The translations under genes were made by a program, and so were the position numbers. The notes beneath the pieces were generated by a model. The model saw only the letters and a program-made list of their open reading frames with translations, was not told where the DNA came from and made no database searches. From Streptomyces formicae (GTDB taxonomy: Bacteria > Actinomycetota > Actinomycetes > Streptomycetales > Streptomycetaceae), in NCBI RefSeq assembly GCF_022647665.1, contig NZ_CP071872.1, positions 5,394,001 through 5,458,000 of the forward strand: a DNA stretch of 64,000 bases. Reading direction: 5' to 3'. The stretch's first letter is position 1; every line of letters begins with the position of its first letter. Positions 24,500 through 32,342 of the stretch are shown one piece after another.

Positions 24500-27400
24500 T
24501 CAGCCGCAGTGGAAGCGGGCCGCCGCCCAGTCGCCGTGGTCACCGGACTTCGAGGAGTTGGTGTCGGTGATCTTGAGATGGACGTGGCGTGCGCCGGTCA
24601 CGTCGACCTCGGCCGGGACGGTGGCCGAGGCACCGGTGAGCGCGGGCGAGGTCCACAGCACCTTGCCGTCCGCCTCGACCGAGAAGGCCACTTCGCCATA
24701 GCCGTTGATCTCGTCGTCGATGCCGACGTCCGCGGTGAACGAGGTGCAGCGCCCGCCGAGGTAGACCTCGATGTCGGAGTCGGCGTGCGCGCCGATCCCC
24801 TTCTCATAGGTCGTTCCGGCGAGCGTGAGCGTGTGTCCGTCGCTCGCGCCCGACTCACCGTTGCTGCGGTCCCGTTCGGGCGGTCCCCAGCCGTTGGTCG
24901 ACGTCAGCCACACCAGATCGCTCGCCCAGGCGTCGCCGGACGGGGGTTCGGGCATCACTCCGGCCGCGAACCGCTGGACGGAGGTGCGGGACGCACCGGC
25001 CGACCGGTAGCGGGCGGTCGCGGTGAGTGTCGCCTCCCCCGGCTCGGAGTCCCTGGCCGGGGTGACATCGACCTCGATCCGCCGCGTGGTGCCCGCGGGG
25101 ATACGGTCCACGGCCGCCGCGGGCGTCACCTGCCAGCCCTCGGGGGCCTCCAGCGAGACCGACACACCGGTGGCGTCACGGCTGCCGGCGGTCACGTCGA
25201 CCGCGACCTTCCCGGGCGTGCCGGCGCCCAACTCCTGCCCGCCGGGCGCCGATACGACGGCCGCGGCTCCCGGCACGGCGCCGCCGACCGCCGCCGTGTC
25301 CTCCAGCTCCAGCTCGAAGCCGCGGTCGGTGGGCAGCGCGGCCGTCTTCACCCTGACCACACCGCCGCGGTCGTCCTGGTCGTACCACCAGCCCTGTCCG
25401 GCCGCGTCGAACGCCGCCCTGCCGCTCAGCCTCGGCAGATCACGGCCGTTCAGTCCGACGGAGCGCGGTGCGTCGCCGGTGTGCACGGTGAACTCGTACG
25501 GCCGCGCCCGCGACTTGCCGTCGTACGAGCCGCGACTCGCGCCGATCCTCACGGTCACGTCGCCCGCGCCCCGCTTCGGCGCTTCGACCTCGGCGCGCTG
25601 CGTGGCGTACTTCCCCGCGCGGTGCTCGCGCGTCACGCCGTCGTCCTCGTAGAGCGTGAACGACGAGTTCCCCTGCGGGTAGATGTCCCAGGCGAGCGGC
25701 GAGTCCGCGGTGCGGTCGGCGTACGAGCGGATGCCTCCGGGCCACATCGGGACGGTGGCACCGGCCCGCACGAACAGCGGGAGCGTGTCCAGCGGGGCGC
25801 TGTAGTCGTCGACGGTGACCGGGCCCTCGTAGGTCCGTCCGCTCCAGTAGTCGATCCACGTCCCCTTCGGGAGGTAGATCCCGTCGCGCTCGGCGGCGTC
25901 CTGGTAGACGGGGGCGACGAGGAAGTCCTCGCCGCTGAGGAACTCGTACTTGGCCGCGTCCGTCGCCGCCCTGGGGTCGTCCGGGTATTCGAGGACGAGC
26001 GGGCGGGCCAGGCCGACGCCGGTCTTCGTCGCCTCGTGGGCGTGCGAGTAGATGTACGGCAGCAGCGACTCGTGCAGCTTGAGGTAGTCGCGGTTGATCG
26101 AGGTGTACGGCTCGCCGTAGCGGAAGGGCTGCTTGTCGCTGGCCGCCCAGCCGTCCATGGTCATCGTGACCGGCAGGAACATCTTCCACTGGAGGTCACG
26201 GGTGTACGTCTTGGGGCTGCCGCCGAAGATGCCGTCGACGTCGCCCGTCGTGTAGGCGAGGCCGGACATGGACGCGCCCGCGTACGTCGGGATCTGCCAG
26301 CGGATGTACTCCCAGCTGCCGGACTGGTCCCCGGACCACTGGACGCCGCAGCGCTGTGCGCCGGACCAGCTCTCGGGCGCCCAGGTGAAGCCGCGGGCGT
26401 CGCTGTTCGCCTCGATGCCTGCGTAGGCGTCCTTGCAGCCGTCGAGGGCGAACTTGTAGCCGGCGCCGACCCAGGCGACATCGAGCTTGGCGACCCGCTG
26501 GCCCGCCTTGACCTGCTCGGCGAGTGTGTCGAGGCCGTCCTCGGTCCACAGGCCGAGCTGCATCTTGCGCTGCTGGAGGCCCTGGGCGGTCTCGGCGAGG
26601 TTCTCGTAGCCGCAGCCGTAGCCGTCGTTGACGAGCATCCAGCCGTTGGGCATGTCGTGCTCGACGTAGCCGTCGGCGACCTTGAGCGAGTCGAGGGTGT
26701 GGCGTTCGCCCCGGTTGGCGTTGTGCAGGTAGCAGTCGGCGTCGCCGATCTCCAGGCCGTACACGGGCGGCATGAAGGGCTTGCCGGTGAGCTTCGTGTA
26801 CTGCCCGATGACGTCCTTCATCTCCGGGCCGGCGAAGTAGTAGGCGTCGAAGCGCTCTTCCTGGGCCGTGGTGGTCACGGGCTCGCCGAAGACGTAGGTG
26901 TTGGGGGCGTAGGTGTTGCGGTAGACGCCGTATCCGGTCGAGGAGAGGTAGAACGGGACGGAGTTGGGGTGGCCGCCGTCGTTCCAGTTGTAGTCGACGC
27001 CGGCCTCGACGGTCTTGCCGCGGTGGGAGGTGTTGCCGCGGCCGTTCTGCATGCCGGCGCCGTAGAACTGCTCGTCGGCGCCGCGGGTGAGGGACTGGGT
27101 GGTCTTGCCCTCGCTCCACGTCAGGCCCGTGGTCTCGGCCCACAGTCGGGTTCCGTCGGCGCGGTACAGGGCGAATCTGAGCGGTGACTTGTAGGCGCGC
27201 AGGGTCACCGCGGACGTGCTGAGCTCGTAGCGGTCGCCGCGGTCCTTCCAGCGCGTGGCGGGCGGACGGCCCTGCGGCAGGACGATGTCGTCGCCGGCCG
27301 GGTCGGTGAACGTGCCGTCCGGGGCGAGTTCGAGCCGGAAGGTCTCCGGCGAGACGAAGCTGACGCGGGCCTCGGCCTGCCCTGCGCTCAGCCGGTAGAC

Positions 27401-27544
27401 GGATCCTTCGGCGGTGAAGCCGGTGACGTCCCCGACGGTGGTCGGAGCGGGCTCGGCATGGGCGCCGCCCGGTCCTGCGAACACCGCGAGGAGACCGAGC
27501 AGAGCCCCGGCCACCACCGCTCTGATGCGTATTGGTGATTGCAT
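24500..27544 (-). CDS. Secreted GH31 glycoside hydrolase with NEW3 and NPCBM domains
   Basis: A 1014-residue exported glycosidase. A Sec signal peptide ends at about A30 (GGAHA). A GH31 N-terminal beta domain and a (beta/alpha)8 catalytic barrel (about 230-600) follow. The likely nucleophile is the Asp in AKLDVAWVG and the acid/base the Asp in VQWSGDQSGSW. Next come a GH31 C-terminal beta domain (about 600-720), an alpha-galactosidase NEW3-type domain (about 755-860) and a C-terminal NPCBM carbohydrate-binding domain (about 875-1014) that ends in a Cys-containing HCG. KLDVAW plus WSGDQ differs from the usual alpha-glucosidase signatures and resembles, from memory, the GH31 branch with alpha-N-acetylgalactosaminidases. 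Glycosidase activity is confident; substrate is not. Confidence 0.85.
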   Translation of the reverse strand: MQSPIRIRAVVAGALLGLLAVFAGPGGAHAEPAPTTVGDVTGFTAEGSVYRLSAGQAEARVSFVSPETFRLELAPDGTFTDPAGDDIVLPQGRPPATRWKDRGDRYELSTSAVTLRAYKSPLRFALYRADGTRLWAETTGLTWSEGKTTQSLTRGADEQFYGAGMQNGRGNTSHRGKTVEAGVDYNWNDGGHPNSVPFYLSSTGYGVYRNTYAPNTYVFGEPVTTTAQEERFDAYYFAGPEMKDVIGQYTKLTGKPFMPPVYGLEIGDADCYLHNANRGERHTLDSLKVADGYVEHDMPNGWMLVNDGYGCGYENLAETAQGLQQRKMQLGLWTEDGLDTLAEQVKAGQRVAKLDVAWVGAGYKFALDGCKDAYAGIEANSDARGFTWAPESWSGAQRCGVQWSGDQSGSWEYIRWQIPTYAGASMSGLAYTTGDVDGIFGGSPKTYTRDLQWKMFLPVTMTMDGWAASDKQPFRYGEPYTSINRDYLKLHESLLPYIYSHAHEATKTGVGLARPLVLEYPDDPRAATDAAKYEFLSGEDFLVAPVYQDAAERDGIYLPKGTWIDYWSGRTYEGPVTVDDYSAPLDTLPLFVRAGATVPMWPGGIRSYADRTADSPLAWDIYPQGNSSFTLYEDDGVTREHRAGKYATQRAEVEAPKRGAGDVTVRIGASRGSYDGKSRARPYEFTVHTGDAPRSVGLNGRDLPRLSGRAAFDAAGQGWWYDQDDRGGVVRVKTAALPTDRGFELELEDTAAVGGAVPGAAAVVSAPGGQELGAGTPGKVAVDVTAGSRDATGVSVSLEAPEGWQVTPAAAVDRIPAGTTRRIEVDVTPARDSEPGEATLTATARYRSAGASRTSVQRFAAGVMPEPPSGDAWASDLVWLTSTNGWGPPERDRSNGESGASDGHTLTLAGTTYEKGIGAHADSDIEVYLGGRCTSFTADVGIDDEINGYGEVAFSVEADGKVLWTSPALTGASATVPAEVDVTGARHVHLKITDTNSSKSGDHGDWAAARFHCG

Positions 27545-27592
27545 GGGCCGTATTTACCGCAGAAACGAGCATGAGCGCCATGGGTAGAACAG

Positions 27593-27630
27593 ACCCGCCC
27601 CCGGACTCCGACGCGAGTCCGGGGGCGGGT
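27593..27630 (-). terminator. Perfect hairpin terminator, distal of two after mshC
   Basis: A 16-bp perfect stem (27593-27608 with 27615-27630) closes a 6-nt loop CGACGC. It lies downstream of the leftward mshC and 49 bp upstream of the GH31 start. Confidence 0.8.
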
Positions 27631-27636
27631 GGCCGA

Positions 27637-27678
27637 GGGCCTGTCGTCCGGATCGGGCCGGATCCGGACGACAGGCCC
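27637..27678 (-). terminator. Perfect hairpin terminator after mshC; copy of a dispersed repeat
   Basis: An 18-bp perfect stem (27637-27654 with 27661-27678, beginning GGGCCTGTCGTCCGGATC) encloses GGGCCG, 14 bp beyond the mshC stop. A diverged copy with a compensatory stem change occurs at 62287-62330, so this is a mobile or duplicated terminator-type repeat. Confidence 0.85.
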
Positions 27679-27691
27679 TGTGGGTGCGGGG

Positions 27692-28921
27692 CTACAGGGC
27701 GACGCCCAACAGGGCGTCCACGGCGCGCGACACGAGGCCGGGCGCGCCCTCGTCCGTGCCGCCGTCCGTCTGCTGGCGGTCGGCCCAGCGATCGACGGCG
27801 GCGAGCGCGGCGGGTGCGTCCAGGTCGTTCGCGAGCGCGTCGCGGATCTCCTCGACGAGCACGTCCGCGGACGGGCCGTCGGGGCGCGACACAGCGGCGC
27901 GCCAGCGGGCGAGCCGGTCCACCGCCTCCTGGAGCACCGCGTCCGTCCACTCCCAGTCGGCGCGGTAGTGGTGGGAGAGAAGCGCGAGCCGGATGGCGGC
28001 GGGGTCGACGCCCTCGCGGCGCAGCGTGGAGACGAAGACCAGGTTGCCCTTGGACTTGGACATCTTCTCGCCGTGCAGCGCGACCATGCCGGCGTGCACG
28101 TACGCCTTGGCGAACGGGTGCTCACCGGTGAGGACCTGGGCGTGCGAGGCGCCCATCTCGTGGTGCGGGAAGGCGAGATCGGAGCCGCCGCCCTGGACGT
28201 CGAAGCCCATGCCGAGGTGGTCGAGGGCGATGGCGACGCACTCGATGTGCCAGCCGGGCCGGCCACGGCCGAGGCTGCCGCCGTCCCAGCTGGGCTCGCC
28301 CTCGCGGGGGGCCATCCAGAGCATGGGGTCGAGCGGGTTCTTCTTGCCGGGGCGGTCGGGGTCGCCGCCGCGCTCGGCGGACAGGGCGCGCATGACGTCG
28401 GCGTCGTAGTTCGACACCTCGCCGAAGTGCGGGTCGGACTCGACGGAGAAGTAGATGTCGCCGTCGAGTTCGTACGCGGCGCCGGCGTCACGCAGCCGCT
28501 CGACGAGCGGCACGATGCCGGGTATGGCCTCGACGGCGCCGATGTAGTGCGCGGGGGGCAGCATCCGCAGGGCGGTCATGTCCTCGCGGAACAGCGCGGT
28601 CTCGCGCTCCGCGAGCTCGGTCCAGTCCTGCCCGTCGCGCACGGCCCGCTCCAGGAGCGGGTCGTCCACGTCGGTCACGTTCTGCACGTAGTGAACCTGG
28701 CGCTTGGTGTCGAGCCACACGCGCTGCACGAGGTCGAACGCGTTGTAGGTCGCCGCGTGACCCAGGTGGGTCGCGTCGTACGGGGTGATGCCGCAGACGT
28801 AGATACGGGCGACGGGACCGGGGTCGAGGGTGACGAGTCCTCCGGTCGCGGTGTCGTGAATCCGGAGGTCGCGGCCCGTGCCGGGCAGGGCGGGGACCTC
28901 GGAAGCGGGCCAGGCATGCAT
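27692..28921 (-). CDS. mshC: L-cysteine:glucosaminyl-inositol ligase of mycothiol synthesis
   Basis: A 409-residue class I tRNA-synthetase relative that joins cysteine to GlcN-inositol with ATP, the third step of mycothiol synthesis in the cytoplasm. The adenylate site shows VCGITPYDATHLGHAATYNAFDLVQR, where Thr replaces the Pro of true cysteinyl-tRNA synthetase (GPTVYD) and an HxGH motif follows. HGEKMSKSKGN is intact. The Zn-binding Cys lies in IYVCG, and FPHHEMG gives further ligands. The protein stops near residue 409, shorter than CysS, as expected for MshC. It follows the SCO1664-type gene in the same direction after about 100 bp. Confidence 0.94.
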   Translation of the reverse strand: MHAWPASEVPALPGTGRDLRIHDTATGGLVTLDPGPVARIYVCGITPYDATHLGHAATYNAFDLVQRVWLDTKRQVHYVQNVTDVDDPLLERAVRDGQDWTELAERETALFREDMTALRMLPPAHYIGAVEAIPGIVPLVERLRDAGAAYELDGDIYFSVESDPHFGEVSNYDADVMRALSAERGGDPDRPGKKNPLDPMLWMAPREGEPSWDGGSLGRGRPGWHIECVAIALDHLGMGFDVQGGGSDLAFPHHEMGASHAQVLTGEHPFAKAYVHAGMVALHGEKMSKSKGNLVFVSTLRREGVDPAAIRLALLSHHYRADWEWTDAVLQEAVDRLARWRAAVSRPDGPSADVLVEEIRDALANDLDAPAALAAVDRWADRQQTDGGTDEGAPGLVSRAVDALLGVAL

Positions 28922-29023
28922 GTCTTGAGCGTAACCGGACGCCCCTTCCGGAAACGAACCGGATACCGCCTCTTGGCCGGTTCGGCACTCTTGCTTACGA
29001 CGGTGGCCTGTGCCTACGGCCCG

Positions 29024-29833
29024 CTACACCGGCGGCCAGGGGATCGCGGGCCAGGCGCCGGAGGGCTCCGGGTGGCGGGAGTCGGCCAGCAGCGCGGTGA
29101 CACGGGCGTGGACGGCCGCCACCTCCGCCGGGGTGATCAGCTCGGCGAGGCGCCTCGACAGCGGGCCGCCGTCCGCGAGGGAGTCGGCGAGGGCGCCCAG
29201 GACCTCGACCGCCTCCGCCGGCAGAGGCTCGCCCGCCCAGCCCCACAGCAGGGTGCGCAGCTTGTCGTCGACGTTGAAGGTGACCCCGTGGTCGATCGCG
29301 TAGAGCCGGCCGTCCGGCGTCGGCAGCAGATGCCCGCCCTTGCGGTCACCGTTGTTCATCACCGCGTCCAGCACGGCGAGCCGCCGCAGCCGCGGATCGT
29401 CGGCGTGCACGAGGAGCGCCGTACGGCCCTCCCCCACCTCCGCGAGGCCGACCGCCTTCCAGCCGTCCCCCGGCTCGTCGTCCGCCACCAGGGCGAGCAG
29501 CTCCGCGCCGGGATCCGCCTCGATCCACAGCTGGACCATGCCCTCGCCGTAGGGACCCTCGCGCAGGACGGTGGGCGGCACCAGACCCCACCCCGTCGCC
29601 TCGGAGAGCTCGTACGCCGCGACCTCCCGCTGCGCGAGCGTCCCGTCAGGGAAGTCCCACAGCTGCCGCTCGCCGGCGATCGGCTTGTACACGCAGTGCG
29701 CCTCCTCGCCCCCGTACGAGACGGAGCAGTACAGCACCGCGTTGGACGCCTCGCGGATCTGCCCCTTGACCGTCAGCTCACCCTTGGTGAGCAGGTCGAG
29801 CGGGGACACGGCAGCCGTCGCGGAGGTGGTCAC
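29024..29833 (-). CDS. SCO1664-family protein, predicted PI3/PI4-kinase-like fold
   Basis: A 269-residue conserved actinobacterial protein of unknown function. The layout resembles the PI3/PI4-kinase-like superfamily: an N-lobe Lys in HCVYKPIAGERQLWDFP, an REVAAYELSEATGWGLVPPTV segment, a catalytic-loop-like LDAVMNNGDRKGGHLL with Asp, Asn and Asp, and a metal-binding-like YAIDHGVTFN. This suggests a kinase or AMP-transferase acting on an unknown target. The GTG at 29833 overlaps the stop of the DUF3090 gene as GTGA (29830-29833), so it is preferred; an ATG at 29866 would add 11 residues and overlap by 37 bp. It belongs to a block with mshC, DUF3090 and a histidine phosphatase. Confidence 0.85.
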   Translation of the reverse strand: MTTSATAAVSPLDLLTKGELTVKGQIREASNAVLYCSVSYGGEEAHCVYKPIAGERQLWDFPDGTLAQREVAAYELSEATGWGLVPPTVLREGPYGEGMVQLWIEADPGAELLALVADDEPGDGWKAVGLAEVGEGRTALLVHADDPRLRRLAVLDAVMNNGDRKGGHLLPTPDGRLYAIDHGVTFNVDDKLRTLLWGWAGEPLPAEAVEVLGALADSLADGGPLSRRLAELITPAEVAAVHARVTALLADSRHPEPSGAWPAIPWPPV

Positions 29834-30420
29834 GCCCCGCGGCGGTATCCGTTCTGGCGCGGACATACATGTCCCTCCGGGTCGAGCGGCAGGCTGCACA
29901 GCGGGCACGGCGGCCGTCCCGCGTTCACGACGTCCAGGGCGCGTTTGGCGAAGGCCCTTGCCTGCGCCCCGGTCAGCCGGACGCGCAGCATCGGCGGACC
30001 GTTCTCCTCGTCCTGGAGCAGCCGTTCCTCGGCCTCCGCGAGATCCTCCTCGGAGTCCGCGTCCAGCTCGACGAGCGCCTGCGCCTCGACGATCATGCGC
30101 TGTTCCTCGCCGTCCCAGGCCAGCGCCATCGTGCCGACCCGGAACTCCTCGTCGATCGGCGCGTCGAGCGGCGCCGTGTCGGCGATGTCCGTCGGCGCCA
30201 TGGCAGGCACCGGAGCGTTGCCGCCGGTACGCCGCACGACCTCGTCGAGCAGTTCGTCGATGCGCTCGGCGAGAGCGGCGACCTGGGTCTTCTCCAGAGC
30301 GACGCTGGTGGTGCGCCCCCCTGCGGAAGCCTGCAGGAAGAACGTACGACGTCCAGGCAGCCCGACCGTACCGGCCACGAACCGCTCCGGTGGGTCGTAG
30401 AGGAACACCTGACGGGACAC
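29830..30420 (-). CDS. DUF3090 family protein with C-terminal zinc-ribbon-like cysteines
   Basis: A 196-residue protein of the DUF3090 family, confined to actinobacteria. The N-terminal beta-rich half (RQVFLYDPPERFVAGTVGLPGRRTFFLQASAGG) is followed by an acidic middle (ALVELDADSEEDLAEAEERLLQDEENGPP) and RVRLTGAQARAFAKRALDVVNAGRPPCPLCSLPLDPEGHVCPR. Its three cysteines (CPLC...C) and a His could bind zinc. Biochemical role unknown. It is coupled by GTGA overlap to the kinase-like SCO1664-family gene and lies about 60 bp after the histidine phosphatase gene, a group I recall as conserved also in mycobacteria (the Rv2133c-Rv2135c region). Confidence 0.88.
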   Translation of the reverse strand: MSRQVFLYDPPERFVAGTVGLPGRRTFFLQASAGGRTTSVALEKTQVAALAERIDELLDEVVRRTGGNAPVPAMAPTDIADTAPLDAPIDEEFRVGTMALAWDGEEQRMIVEAQALVELDADSEEDLAEAEERLLQDEENGPPMLRVRLTGAQARAFAKRALDVVNAGRPPCPLCSLPLDPEGHVCPRQNGYRRGA

Positions 30421-30480
30421 GTCCTGTCTCCCTTGAGATTCAGCGGGCTTTCGGCCCGTCCACCCTACTGCGCGAACCGA

Positions 30481-31176
30481 TCACGGTGCTCCCGCACCGC
30501 CCCCGACCACCGCCGTCCCGTCAGCGCCCTCTTCCTGCGGCTTGCGCGGCTTGAGCATCTCCAGGTCACCGGTGTCCCCGAGCCGCAGCAGGAAGGGGCG
30601 CACCCGGGTGTACCGGATCGCGGTGACGGAACACGGTTCGACGTGGAGCCGCTGGAAGAGATCGAGATGCATCCCGAGGGCGTCCGCCACCAGCGACTTG
30701 ATGATGTCGCCGTGCGAGCACATCAGGTAGACCGCGTCCTCGCCGTGCTCCTGCTCGATCCGCGCGTTCCAGTCCCGCACGGCGTCGACGGCCCGTGCCT
30801 GCATCGCCCGCATCGACTCGCCGCCCGGGAAGGCAGCGGCCGAGGGGTGGCGCTGGACGATCTCCATCAGTGGCTCCTCGGCGAGTTCGGCGAGCTTGCG
30901 GCCCGACCATGCGCCGTAGTGGCACTCCCCTATCCGTTCGTCGGTGTGCAGCGCGAGTCCCGGGCGCTGGTCGAGGAGCGGCTGGAGGGTCTCCAGGCAG
31001 CGCTGGAGCGGACTGGTGACGACCGCGGCGAGCTCCACGCCGGCGAGCCGCCCGGGCAGCGCCGCGGCCTGCACGGCGCCGCGCTCGTCGAGGGCGACGC
31101 CGGGCGTCCAGCCGGCGAGCACTCCTGCGGTGTTGGCGGTGGACCGTCCGTGGCGTACGAGGATCAACGTGGCCAT
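30481..31176 (-). CDS. Histidine phosphatase (phosphoglycerate-mutase-like, MSMEG_4193 family)
   Basis: A 231-residue histidine phosphatase. The phosphohistidine is H9 in LILVRHGRSTANT. A second RHG-type pocket is formed by Arg in SPLQRCLETLQPL, Glu in GECHYGAWSGRKLAEL and the late His in VYLMCSHGDIIKSLVADALG. The family is wide, and this actinobacterial branch has no assigned substrate. It is the first gene of the leftward phosphatase-DUF3090-kinase-like-mshC group, with 60 bp to the next. The ATG at 31176 begins the strand carrying the RHG motif; 20 upstream codons are discarded. Divergent from the CorA gene. Confidence 0.88.
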   Translation of the reverse strand: MATLILVRHGRSTANTAGVLAGWTPGVALDERGAVQAAALPGRLAGVELAAVVTSPLQRCLETLQPLLDQRPGLALHTDERIGECHYGAWSGRKLAELAEEPLMEIVQRHPSAAAFPGGESMRAMQARAVDAVRDWNARIEQEHGEDAVYLMCSHGDIIKSLVADALGMHLDLFQRLHVEPCSVTAIRYTRVRPFLLRLGDTGDLEMLKPRKPQEEGADGTAVVGGGAGAP

Positions 31177-31264
31177 GGCCGCCAGCGTAGGCGGTCGGCA
31201 CCGGACCGGGCACGGTGTCGCCGCCCGCGGCCGCAACGTGCGACCGGTCCCCGGGCGCGGAAGA

Positions 31265-32257
31265 ATGCGCGCCGTGATCGTCGATTACGCCATCTACCGG
31301 GAAGGGCGCCGCACCAAGGGCCCGGAGGACTTCTCCGACGCGCTCGACGAGGCGCGTGCGACCGGGGACGCCTTCCTGTGGGTCGGCCTCCACGAACCGA
31401 CCGAGGACGAGTTCGACCTCGTCTGCAGCGAGTTCGGGCTGCATCCGCTGGCCGTCGAGGACGCGCTCAAGGCCCACCAACGGCCCAAGCTGGAGGTGTA
31501 CGAGGACTCGCTCTTCATGGTCCTCAAGCCGGTCGTGTACGAACCGGAGGCCGATGCCGTCTCCGCCGATGAGGTGATGCTCTTCATCGGCGACTCGTTC
31601 GTGGTGACGGTCCGCCACGGCGAGAGCGCCCCGCTGCACGCCGTACGGCTTCGGCTGGAGGCCGATCCGAGCATGCTCCAGCACGGTCCGACGGCCGTCC
31701 TCTATGCCGTCAGCGACGCCGTGGTCGACCACTACGTCGACGTCGTGGGCGAGCTCCAGGAGGACATGGAGGAGGTGGAGGAGGCCGTTTTCGCGCCCAC
31801 CGGAGGCGACCCCCGCAACACCGCGGCCAAGATTTACAACTTCAAGCGGCAGCTGCTGGAGTTCCGGCGGGCGACCGTGCCGCTGGTGGCCCCGATGGCG
31901 CGGCTCACGAGCACGGGCGTGCCTTTCGTGGAGGAGCGCTCGCAGCCCTTCTTCCGGGATGTCAACGACCATCTGGCCCGCGCCAACGAGCAGGCGGAGG
32001 GGCTGGACCGGCTGCTCACGGACATCCTGTCGGCGCATCTGGCGCAGATGGGCGTACGGCAGAACGACGACATGCGGAAGATCTCGGCCTGGGCCGCGAT
32101 GGTGGCCGTGCCGACCCTGGTCGCGGGGGTCTACGGCATGAACTTCGAGCACATGCCCGAACTGCGGTGGTGGTGGGCGTATCCGACGGTGGTCGTGCTG
32201 ATGGCCGTGGCGGTGCTCGGACTGCACCGGCTCTTCAAGCGCCGCGGCTGGCTCTAG
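31265..32257 (+). CDS. CorA-family magnesium/divalent cation channel
   Basis: A 330-residue CorA-family protein. A long cytoplasmic N-terminal domain (residues 1-265, with GLHPLAVEDALKAHQRPKLEVYEDSLFMVLKP and a long stalk helix) is followed by two C-terminal membrane helices. The ion-selectivity motif YGMNFEHMPEL sits between them near residue 300. The C-terminus is basic (LFKRRGWL) as usual. It should form a pentameric channel for Mg2+ or related ions. The start at ATG 31265 leaves an 88-bp divergent gap to the histidine phosphatase; a GTG at 31274 is an alternative. Confidence 0.92.
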   Translation: MRAVIVDYAIYREGRRTKGPEDFSDALDEARATGDAFLWVGLHEPTEDEFDLVCSEFGLHPLAVEDALKAHQRPKLEVYEDSLFMVLKPVVYEPEADAVSADEVMLFIGDSFVVTVRHGESAPLHAVRLRLEADPSMLQHGPTAVLYAVSDAVVDHYVDVVGELQEDMEEVEEAVFAPTGGDPRNTAAKIYNFKRQLLEFRRATVPLVAPMARLTSTGVPFVEERSQPFFRDVNDHLARANEQAEGLDRLLTDILSAHLAQMGVRQNDDMRKISAWAAMVAVPTLVAGVYGMNFEHMPELRWWWAYPTVVVLMAVAVLGLHRLFKRRGWL

Positions 32258-32284
32258 GACGTGTCTGACGAGTGGGGTCCGGTG

Positions 32285-32330
32285 GCTGCGGACGGCAGGC
32301 GCTGGACGCTGCGGACGGCAGGTGCTGGAC
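32285..32330. repeat. 23-bp tandem duplication
   Basis: Two adjacent 23-bp units starting GCTGCGGACGGCAGG (32285-32307 and 32308-32330) differ at one base. They lie between the convergent CorA and ferritin-like genes. Confidence 0.8.
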
Positions 32331-32342
32331 CGGCTGCCGTCG

